A stretch of DNA of 10,601 nt from Brevundimonas sp. (lineage in GTDB: Bacteria > Pseudomonadota > Alphaproteobacteria > Caulobacterales > Caulobacteraceae): assembly GCF_003248455.1 (NCBI RefSeq), contig NZ_QFNM01000054.1, positions 1 to 10,601 of the forward strand. The letters run 5' to 3'. Shown here piece after piece: positions 1 through 5,788 of the stretch. The translations under genes and the position numbers were made by a program. The notes beneath the pieces were generated by a model. That model did no database searches, was not told the DNA's origin, and saw only the letters and a list, made by a program, of their open reading frames with translations. The first letter of the stretch is position 1, and each line of letters starts with the position of its first letter.

Positions 1-20
1 AACCTCTCATCCTGCTCATC

Positions 21-47
21 TCCGCGCCTGCGGCGCGGAAGGGTTTT
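21..47 (+). terminator. GC hairpin followed by short T run (possible terminator of an upstream gene)
   Basis: An 8-bp perfect stem (21-28 with 32-39) closes a 3-base loop and is followed by AGGG and then four Ts at 44-47. The stem is strong, but the T run is short and set back from it, so this is a weak intrinsic terminator at best. It lies where the transcript of a gene left of the window would end. It could instead be the first hairpin of the structured leader of the parB-like gene. Confidence 0.3.
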
Positions 48-122
48 GCACGTCCAGACACTTGAAAAAGGACATGGAAGGGCTCCGCCCTCGCGCGGGC
101 CAGGGTGAAGCGGCTCCGCCGC

Positions 123-225
123 CGGATCGGCCGGTCTCCCCGACCTTCCGCGCCGACGATGGCCGCCATATTCCGATTTCCAGCAAGGCTTGTGCAGGTC
201 GGGTGATCCCCCTCCGGCCGATCCG
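123..225 (+). promoter_or_regulatory. Nested long-range inverted repeats in the parB leader
   Basis: A perfect 12-bp inverted repeat joins 123-134 to 214-225. Nested inside it a second perfect 8-bp pairing joins 139-146 to 196-203, leaving internal loops of 4 and 10 bases. Together they would fold the untranslated leader into one long irregular stem with a 49-base apical region, which holds the short palindrome ATGGCCGCCAT at 159-169. The same repeats could instead act as DNA, for example as an operator for autoregulation by ParB. I know of no riboswitch or RNA family with this layout. The pairings are seen directly; the role is inferred. Confidence 0.4.
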
Positions 226-256
226 CCCTGGCCCTTGCTACCCCGGTCTCGCCGAC

Positions 257-302
257 GGGCAGGGTTTCAGGCGCGCCTTCCGCGTGCCTGCAACCCTTGC
301 CC
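257..302 (+). promoter_or_regulatory. 19-bp hairpin abutting the Shine-Dalgarno of the parB-like gene
   Basis: The arms 257-276 and 282-302 pair as follows: 257-260 with 299-302, 261-266 with 292-297, and 268-276 with 282-290 (one G-U at 273/285). There is one T-C mismatch (267/291), one bulged T (298) and a 5-base loop (277-281). No T run follows, so it is not a terminator. It ends at 302, and the ribosome-binding A/G tract starts at 303, so the folded RNA would place the helix right at the edge of the ribosome landing site. Translational control or protection of the mRNA 5' end are both possible. Confidence 0.5.
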
Positions 303-310
303 AAAGGAGG
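303..310 (+). promoter_or_regulatory. Strong Shine-Dalgarno AAAGGAGG
   Basis: AAAGGAGG lies 5 bases before the ATG at 316. It decides the start of the parB-like gene: the same frame stays open further upstream (to a TTG at 190), but nothing upstream has a comparable ribosome-binding site, and that upstream stretch coincides with the leader hairpins. Confidence 0.85.
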
Positions 311-315
311 CAGAC

Positions 316-2373
316 ATGACTGCTCAATCCACCCAAGCCCGTATCCCTGCGGCGGCTGACGCCGCCGCGACCGGAGCGGATCAGGAGCCGGTGCACGGCG
401 CGGAAATCTTCGTTCCGCTCAATCTGTTGAAGGCGTCGGAGAAGAACGCCCGGAAGGTGAAGCACTCCGAGGCGTCCATCGAGGCGCTGGCCGCGTCGAT
501 CAAGGCCAAGGGGGTGTTGCAGCCGCCCGTGGTCGAAATCGAGCGCGGCGAGGACGGCGCGCCGACCGGGAAGTATCTCGTGACTATCGGGGAGGGGCGG
601 CGTCAGGCCCTGCGGCTGCTGGTCAAGCGCAAGACCATCAAGCGGAACCATCCGGTTCGCGTGACGGTCGATTCCGAGAACGACGCCCACGAAATCAGCC
701 TCGACGAGAACGTCACCCGCGAGGCCATGCACGCCGCCGACCAGTTCGAGGCCTTCAAGCGGCTGTCCGACGAGAAGGGCTATGGCGCCGAGGACATCGG
801 CGCCCGGTTCGGCGTGACCGCGACCGTGGTGCGCCAACGGCTCCGGCTCGGGGCGGCGGCGCCGGAGTTGATGGCGGCCTATCGGGAGGGCGCGCTGGCG
901 CTCGACCAGCTGATGGCTTTCTGCGTCAGCGCCGATCAGGACCGGCAGCGGCAGGTGTTCGAACAGTTGGGCGAATACCGGCCTGTCCACGCCATCCGCC
1001 GCGCCATGACCGAGGCCAAGGTCCGTGCCGACGACAAGCGGGCGCGCTTCGTCGGCGTCGAGGCCTATGAGTCCGAGGGCGGGACGGTGCTGCGCGACCT
1101 GTTCACCGAGGACGGCGGCGGCTGGCTGGAAGACCCGGCCCTGCTGGACCGGATGGTCGGCGACAAGCTGGCCGTGCTGGCGGACGAGGCGCGCCAGCGT
1201 GAGGGCTGGAAGTGGGCCGGGGCGGCGTCCGACTATGCGGAGGTCAGCGCCTTGGGCCGGGTCTATCCGGTCGAGGTCGTCCGGTCGGAGGAGGATGCGG
1301 CCCAAATCGCGGCCCTGTCGGAAGAATATGATGCGCTCGTCTCCGGAACCGACGCGGCGGACGCCCTGTCGCCGGAAGCGGACGCCCGGCTCGAGGAAAT
1401 CGACAAGGCCCTGCAAGCCTTCGGTCCTGACTTCGACTATCCTGCCGAGGTCAAGGCGCGGGCCGGGGTTCTGGTCCTGCTCGGTCATGACGGTCTGGCC
1501 CGTTTCGAGCGCGGGCTGGTGCGGGCCGAAGATGTGGTCAGCGACCGTCCCGCCGATCCGGAGGCGCCGGACGGCTGGACCGCCGAAGGCGAAGGCGAGG
1601 GGGACGCGCCCTCCGCGTCTGAGCCGGAGGCGGACGAGGGCCCGACGCCCCTGTCGGAGCGTCTGGTGATCGACCTGACGGCCCATCGGACCATGGGGCT
1701 GCGTGACGCCGTTCAGGCCGATGCGAACATGGCTCTGACGGTGGTGGTCCATGCGCTGGCCTTGCAGGTCTTCTACCCGGCGTGGGGAACGTGGACGCCG
1801 CTGCAACTGCGGATGACCGTGACGGGTCTGGAAAAGCTGGCGCCGGGGGTCAGCGACGGCCCGGCGGGGCGGCGCGTGGCCGACCGGCTGGAGGCGTGGG
1901 GCGCGAGGCTTCCCGAGGAAGCCCGCGATCTCTGGGCCGTGCTGGCGCCCATGCCGCCCTCCGATCTGCTGGACCTGATGGCCTGTTGCACCGGCGTCGG
2001 CCTCTATGCCGTGCGTGATCCGCATGACCGCAAGCCCGACGCTCTGGCGCATGCCGAGACGCTGGCGACCGTCACCGGTCTGGACATGACCGGGACGTGG
2101 ACTGCGACGGCGTCGTCGTATTTCTCGCGGGTCGCCAAGGCGAGGGTGCTGGAAGCCGTCACCGAGGCCACGTCGGCGGAAGAAGCCGGGCGGATCGCCG
2201 GGTTCAAGAAGGGCGATATGGCCGAGGCCGCCGAACGGCTGGTCGAGGGCAAGGGGTGGCTGCCGGTGGTGCTGCGCACCGCCCCGGCGGTCGATCCCGA
2301 TGCTGCGGAGCCGGAAGGGGAGGGGGAGGCGTCGCCGTCCGATGACGACGCCTATCCGTTCGCCGCCGAATAG
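316..2373 (+). CDS. ParB/Spo0J-family protein, large mobile-element type (685 aa)
   Basis: Residues ~30-135 are the ParB N-terminal nuclease-like/CTPase fold: the 'SIEALAASIKAKGVLQP' helix at ~54-70, GEGRRQAL at 92-99 (the GERR-type nucleotide-binding motif) and ENVTRE at 131-136 followed by the helix MHAADQFEAF. A helix-turn-helix follows at ~155-178 (AEDIGARFGVTATVVRQRL). The remaining ~500 residues include an acidic low-complexity linker near 430-450 and an acidic tail. Chromosomal ParB is about 300 aa; this long form is the kind seen in alphaproteobacterial integrative conjugative elements, where it probably helps maintain the element or controls its genes rather than segregating a chromosome. 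No ParA and no parS palindrome (TGTTTCACGTGAAACA type) is seen here. Very high GC at third codon positions supports real coding and explains the long antisense open frames. It stands alone between its leader and its terminator. Confidence 0.9.
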   Translation: MTAQSTQARIPAAADAAATGADQEPVHGAEIFVPLNLLKASEKNARKVKHSEASIEALAASIKAKGVLQPPVVEIERGEDGAPTGKYLVTIGEGRRQALRLLVKRKTIKRNHPVRVTVDSENDAHEISLDENVTREAMHAADQFEAFKRLSDEKGYGAEDIGARFGVTATVVRQRLRLGAAAPELMAAYREGALALDQLMAFCVSADQDRQRQVFEQLGEYRPVHAIRRAMTEAKVRADDKRARFVGVEAYESEGGTVLRDLFTEDGGGWLEDPALLDRMVGDKLAVLADEARQREGWKWAGAASDYAEVSALGRVYPVEVVRSEEDAAQIAALSEEYDALVSGTDAADALSPEADARLEEIDKALQAFGPDFDYPAEVKARAGVLVLLGHDGLARFERGLVRAEDVVSDRPADPEAPDGWTAEGEGEGDAPSASEPEADEGPTPLSERLVIDLTAHRTMGLRDAVQADANMALTVVVHALALQVFYPAWGTWTPLQLRMTVTGLEKLAPGVSDGPAGRRVADRLEAWGARLPEEARDLWAVLAPMPPSDLLDLMACCTGVGLYAVRDPHDRKPDALAHAETLATVTGLDMTGTWTATASSYFSRVAKARVLEAVTEATSAEEAGRIAGFKKGDMAEAAERLVEGKGWLPVVLRTAPAVDPDAAEPEGEGEASPSDDDAYPFAAE

Positions 2374-2394
2374 GCGCCTCGCCTCCGAAAACTC

Positions 2395-2428
2395 GCCGCG
2401 CGCCCTTTGAGGGCGCGCGGCTTTTTTT
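2395..2428 (+). terminator. Intrinsic terminator of the parB-like gene
   Basis: A perfect 11-bp GC-rich stem (2395-2405 with 2411-2421), a TTTGA loop and then seven Ts (2422-2428), starting 21 bases after the parB stop codon. Read from the other strand, the same stem is followed by GAGTTTTC, so it may also weakly stop transcripts from the protease gene that points toward it. Confidence 0.92.
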
Positions 2429-2432
2429 GTTC

Positions 2433-2476
2433 GGGCGACTACGTCACAGGCGACGTCATCCGCGATGAAGTCGCCC
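2433..2476. repeat. Inverted repeat in the parB-protease gap
   Basis: GGGCGACT (2433-2440) is matched by AGTCGCCC (2469-2476), and immediately inside the left arm ACGTC (2441-2445) pairs with GACGT (2452-2456) around a 6-base loop. It lies between the terminator and the 3' end of the convergent protease gene, at the place where the element backbone seems to give way to cargo. It may be a remnant of a recombination site or a second transcription-ending structure for the minus strand; no T run supports the latter. The rest of 2429-2534 shows no gene. Confidence 0.3.
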
Positions 2477-2534
2477 ACGGAAACGGCGAAGACAGGCCGG
2501 CTCCGCCAGTCCATTTCCGCGACCTGGTGGACGC

Positions 2535-3971
2535 TTAGCGAGCCCGCCTTGAAGGGATGAGCGCGCTGGAGGTCACGATCATGTCTGTGAAGACCTCGGC
2601 GTCGGGGACGAGAACCGCCTCGAGCCTGAAGTAGGCGCGATGGATGAACTCCATCCGAGCCGTGCCGCCGGTCACTTCGATATTCAGGAACTCGTTGGAG
2701 ATCGCGTCGGCGTGAGCCGCATAGAACTCCGCTGGCATCTCGAGCGTCCAGACGATCATCAGCATTCGAAGAAAGAATTCGACGTCGGTCTTGCCGTCCG
2801 GTCTTTCCTCCGCGCGCATGAGTTCGAGGTCTTCGACACCCTCGAAGTCTTCGACAGAGAAGCTCGAAACCGACGTCAGGAGGTCACCCGGGACCCCCGC
2901 AGCCTCCAGGAAACGCGCCATCCGCGGCACGGAGAAGCGCGTTAGCGCCATGACCACGGCCAACGCGCCTTCGTCCTCCATCTCGCTGCCCCATGTCTCG
3001 ATGAAGTCGCTCCGCTCGTCACGGGTGAGAACACGTCCGTCGGGCGCTTCCATCTGGTCGATCGCTGCCGACGCCGCGAACAGAGTGGCTTCCTCGGTCG
3101 ACAGATTGAACGTCACCTCGCCCCATGGATTCCGGTCTACATCCCCTGCCAGTCGCGCAAGCCCAACAGCCTTCGCGCCCAGAAGGCTGACACTCTCGGT
3201 CTTCGACAACGCGGGAATAGGCCCGGCGACACGAAGCCGAAGCGCGTCCCAGATCAGGGTCATGTACGACGGGCCGCCGTCAGGCGAGGACGACACGATG
3301 CCGACGACTTCGCCCTCGGCGTTCACAACGGCTCCGCCGCTCATGCCGCCGATGGTCTCCATACCCACTTCGAAGCAGGGCGAGGGCATGCGCTCGCCTC
3401 GTCCCATGGGAAACGCCTGGGTGACAATCCCGGAAGAAACCATTGGGCTGATCAGTGCAGCGCCCTCGTGCAGATCTTGATGTCGGAAACCGATTGCCCA
3501 GAGACGATCGCCAAGCAGGGGCAAGGCGACACGCATCGGGGCCAGAGACAGCGGCGCTGCCGCCAACGCATCCGAATTCAAACTGCAGCTGATCAATGTG
3601 ATGTCCGAGGAGACCCTCACATCGTCGTAGAAGGCGCTGGGGCCAGATAGCGTCGAAATGCCGATGGGAACCCAGGCTCGCGCGGCGTCCGGCAGAAATG
3701 TGAGTAGCAAGGGGGCGCCCCCAGCCGCCTCGATTTCGTCGATGACGTGGGTGGCGGTCAGCGCCATCCCTGGAGCGACCATCACTCCGCTGCCCATGAT
3801 GGTCGGGCCATCCGACCCCATCATGCCCACCGCGACGAAAGCGTCTCCCGCTTGGTGAAGGGAATCCAGCGATCCGATTCCGTCCTCATCAGAGAACACC
3901 GGGGTCGCCCACGACAATTTCAGGTTCGCGAGCTCCGGATTTGCCTCGGTGAAACGGACGGAGTGGGACAT
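2535..3971 (-). CDS. Cytoplasmic trypsin-like serine protease with C-terminal extension (478 aa)
   Basis: Residues ~40-240 form a chymotrypsin/HtrA-type peptidase. The catalytic His is H75 in LTATHVID, the Asp is D123 in VSSDITLI, and the nucleophile is S211 in GGMSGGAVV, which replaces the usual GNSGGP; the following 'GEVVGIVSSS' strand is typical of the fold. All three triad residues are present, so it should be active. There is no signal peptide or membrane segment, so it probably works in the cytoplasm. Residues ~245-478 are acidic, appear mostly helical and match no domain I know. The start is supported by GAGG 5 bases before the ATG. It is divergent from the nuclease operon and convergent with parB. 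Cytoplasmic trypsin-like domains often serve as effectors in bacterial conflict systems; that role here is inferred. A housekeeping quality-control protease is less likely in this setting. Confidence 0.82.
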   Translation of the reverse strand: MSHSVRFTEANPELANLKLSWATPVFSDEDGIGSLDSLHQAGDAFVAVGMMGSDGPTIMGSGVMVAPGMALTATHVIDEIEAAGGAPLLLTFLPDAARAWVPIGISTLSGPSAFYDDVRVSSDITLISCSLNSDALAAAPLSLAPMRVALPLLGDRLWAIGFRHQDLHEGAALISPMVSSGIVTQAFPMGRGERMPSPCFEVGMETIGGMSGGAVVNAEGEVVGIVSSSPDGGPSYMTLIWDALRLRVAGPIPALSKTESVSLLGAKAVGLARLAGDVDRNPWGEVTFNLSTEEATLFAASAAIDQMEAPDGRVLTRDERSDFIETWGSEMEDEGALAVVMALTRFSVPRMARFLEAAGVPGDLLTSVSSFSVEDFEGVEDLELMRAEERPDGKTDVEFFLRMLMIVWTLEMPAEFYAAHADAISNEFLNIEVTGGTARMEFIHRAYFRLEAVLVPDAEVFTDMIVTSSALIPSRRAR

Positions 3972-4013
3972 GGGCGCCTCGGCGGGGGATAAGTCAGGGT
4001 TAGCCCGACCTCA

Positions 4014-4023
4014 TCAGGCCTGA
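4014..4023. repeat. 10-bp palindrome TCAGGCCTGA between divergent genes
   Basis: A perfect 10-bp palindrome, followed directly by the overlapping palindrome AGCGCT (4023-4028). It sits 43 bases upstream of the protease start and before the promoter candidate of the opposite operon. It is a possible operator half-way between the two genes, but short palindromes occur by chance. Confidence 0.2.
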
Positions 4024-4028
4024 GCGCT

Positions 4029-4082
4029 GTGTTCGTGCATTGTTCTTGTGGCGAACACGGTTAGGATTGCCACTTTGCCACT
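4029..4082 (+). promoter_or_regulatory. Candidate promoter/operator of the nuclease operon
   Basis: A weak sigma70-like pair is visible: TTGTTC (4040-4045), 16 bases, TAGGAT (4062-4067). A 7-bp inverted repeat GTGTTCG (4029-4035) / CGAACAC (4052-4058) brackets the -35 element, as an operator would. Directly after the -10 lies a perfect tandem duplication TTGCCACT-TTGCCACT (4067-4082), over the expected transcription start, and GTGGC at 4048-4052 is the complement of its GCCAC core. The pattern suggests a repressed promoter, but no regulator gene is present in the window apart from ParB. Individual matches are modest. Confidence 0.35.
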
Positions 4083-4097
4083 GGGGGAATAGCGGAA

Positions 4098-4268
4098 ATG
4101 ACGGCGGGTTCGCCCTATGCGCGCATGCGCGCCCACGGGTCTCTGAGCGGTATGGCGGCCGCCTGCTGCGCAGCCCGGGTGGTGCGTGACGCGTGGGAAT
4201 CGTTCATCGGACCTCTCACTGATCGTGCCGCCATCTCAATCTCGGCCGCAGACGTGTGGAGCCGATGA
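4098..4268 (+). CDS. Possible 56-aa leader ORF coupled to the HNH gene
   Basis: An ATG at 4098 with GGGGGA nine bases upstream opens a 56-codon frame whose TGA (4266-4268) overlaps the ATG of the next gene at 4265 (ATGA). This is the geometry of translational coupling, and it favours 4265 over the GTG at 4256 as the downstream start. The peptide (MTAGSPYARM...) has no recognisable domain, signal or membrane helix, and its third-position GC is not clearly coding-like. It also covers the alternating CG/TA stretch at 4116-4132. It may equally be non-coding leader. Confidence 0.25.
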   Translation: MTAGSPYARMRAHGSLSGMAAACCAARVVRDAWESFIGPLTDRAAISISAADVWSR

Positions 4269-5788
4269 AGCTCTCCATCTCCTTTCCCATCCCTGATCTC
4301 GCGACGGCCAGCGATCATGAGATCGAAGGCCTGTTTCCCTCATTCGACGGTCGCTGGAGTTCCCAGACGAAGGCGTTGCTGGCCCAGCACGGCGTCGAGC
4401 GTCTCGACCTGGACGGCAACTGGGCCAGTGTCCCGCCGATGTGGCGCTGCGGGTCGTGCGGACGCTACAAAGCCGAACTCGCCCGTCTGTCGGATGTCGG
4501 GGTCCTGATCTGCCGACTGGACTGGCACCACGATCATCTTAGGGATCACGGCAAGAAAATCTTGAAGCGTAAGGGCGCTCGTCCATCGGAACCCGAGGCG
4601 CTTCGCCGCTGGTTCAGCGCCGTCGAGACCTGCAAGGACCTGATCGAGCGCTTCCACCCGTCCTTCGTCTGCGTCGACTGCAACGCGGCCGACGGGGAGG
4701 CGAAGCGGAAGCTCAAGGGGATCGTCCATCCTGACTTTAGCTTCTCGCCGGCCGAGATCGCGACCTTCATAACCATCCAACCGGGGCGGCCTCACAAGGT
4801 GGATGCGGACAAGGCCGAGGAGATCTGGAAGTCCGTTGAGGACGATGTGCTGGACCGGATCGCCTTTGCCGAGCTGCTCGCCGCGCGCGTGGCGGACGGT
4901 CGGCACCAGCGGCAGGGCCGAAAGCTCTGGCCCGAGCCGCCTCTGGGGCCGCTGTTGAGGGACCTGTCCCGTAACCCGACCTACCCTGCCATACCGCTGC
5001 TGCAGCTTCCGTCGATACTTTCGTCGCGCTCGTTGAAGAACGACGGCTTCCGTTCGTCGCTCAAGGTCAGGACCAAACCGGTCCGGGTTCCGTCGCAGGC
5101 CGAGTTCGAGACGTTCACCGCAGCGCAAGACCCGAAGTCGCCTTGGGTTTGGGTCGACGCGGGCTGGACGTGCCCAGGCTGCGACCGGTCTCGCTTCGAA
5201 TGTCTGCGGGAGTCCGGAAAGAACAAGCTGAGTGGACGCCTTCATCAGTTCTACGTCTACAGCGACGAGGACGACTACGATGCCTTGAGGTGGCGGAACG
5301 GCTGGAACGAGGGCGGCGTGACATACGGAGGGCACGCCGTTGTTTTCCTCTGTCAGGACTGCCGTTTGGTGGTCACCGACACGAACAAGACCCTGACGGC
5401 GCCCTCGGAAGATTGCCTGAGGATTGAGGACCTGCGTGTCCTGGTCGGCGACGCGGCTCCGCACACGCGGCCGCAGGTCGACCTTGAGGCTGCCCAGGCC
5501 CTTGCAGAAGACAATTTCGAGCATGTGGACGCCGCCAGGATCTACTGGGAACATCGCAGCGCTGCACGGGCTGTTTTGAACCACTACACCGAACTGACGA
5601 AGTGGCGTGGCGTAGACCGTGAGACCGCGATGTGGATCGTCCTGGAGAAGGTCGGGCGGCTCGACCTCGAAGATAGAGAGCTTCCCGGGTTGCTCGATTT
5701 CATGCTGGCTGAGGGCGCACGGTTTGCGGCGCAGGACGAGGCGTCACGGTCGGACAGACGGACAGCCGGGACGGGAGGGGCGCAATGA
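4265..5788 (+). CDS. HNH-type endonuclease with two zinc-ribbon halves (507 aa)
   Basis: The first half holds a treble-clef HNH arrangement: WRCGSCG (C62, C65), DWHHDHLRDHG (H88, H89, H91) and FVCVDCNAADG (C136, C139, N140). Four cysteines would bind zinc, the HH pair would supply the general base and metal ligand, and the Asn is the usual third catalytic position. The second half repeats the cysteine frame, WTCPGCDRSRF (C303, C306) and VFLCQDCRLVV (C363, C366), but lacks the HH and the CN motif, so it is probably a non-catalytic copy used for binding. The C-terminus (~405-507) is helical and unassigned. The ATG at 4265 is preferred because of the overlap with a short upstream frame; a GTG at 4256 would add three residues. 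The stop overlaps the next gene by 4 bases (ATGA). Likely role: DNA cleavage in a defence module (inference). No named family is recognised. Confidence 0.75.
   Translation: MKLSISFPIPDLATASDHEIEGLFPSFDGRWSSQTKALLAQHGVERLDLDGNWASVPPMWRCGSCGRYKAELARLSDVGVLICRLDWHHDHLRDHGKKILKRKGARPSEPEALRRWFSAVETCKDLIERFHPSFVCVDCNAADGEAKRKLKGIVHPDFSFSPAEIATFITIQPGRPHKVDADKAEEIWKSVEDDVLDRIAFAELLAARVADGRHQRQGRKLWPEPPLGPLLRDLSRNPTYPAIPLLQLPSILSSRSLKNDGFRSSLKVRTKPVRVPSQAEFETFTAAQDPKSPWVWVDAGWTCPGCDRSRFECLRESGKNKLSGRLHQFYVYSDEDDYDALRWRNGWNEGGVTYGGHAVVFLCQDCRLVVTDTNKTLTAPSEDCLRIEDLRVLVGDAAPHTRPQVDLEAAQALAEDNFEHVDAARIYWEHRSAARAVLNHYTELTKWRGVDRETAMWIVLEKVGRLDLEDRELPGLLDFMLAEGARFAAQDEASRSDRRTAGTGGAQ

Noticed and set aside
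190..315. N-terminal extension of the parB-like protein from TTG 190
   Set aside because: The ATG at 316 has a perfect AAAGGAGG at ideal spacing; the extension would be translated through the 257-302 hairpin and is not ParB-like.
62..319. 85-codon frame in the parB leader ending in ATGA overlap with the parB start
   Set aside because: Its third-position GC (~70% by count) is about that of the region as a whole and far below real genes here. The start (TTG 62 or ATG 74) has no well-spaced ribosome-binding site, and the stretch is occupied by inverted repeats that fit an untranslated leader.
81..2507. GGCTCCGCC copies at 81-89, 112-120 and 2499-2507 as a possible repeat family flanking parB
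   Set aside because: The same nonamer also occurs inside the protease gene near 3330, and it is built of common GC-rich codons, so the copies are most likely chance.
238..2514. 758-codon open frame on the minus strand opposite parB
   Set aside because: It is the antisense shadow of a gene with very high third-position GC. The translation is Arg/Gly/Pro/His-rich low-quality sequence without a domain, and it runs through the leader hairpins and the terminator.
2791..3480. 229-codon plus-strand frame opposite the protease
   Set aside because: The minus strand encodes a complete catalytic triad in one frame; the plus frame is Ser/Pro/Arg-rich shadow without a ribosome-binding site.
4340..5584. 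414-codon minus-strand frame opposite the HNH protein gene
   Set aside because: The plus-strand frame has conserved zinc-ribbon and HNH motifs, and the minus frame has none. It is a shadow of high-GC coding sequence.
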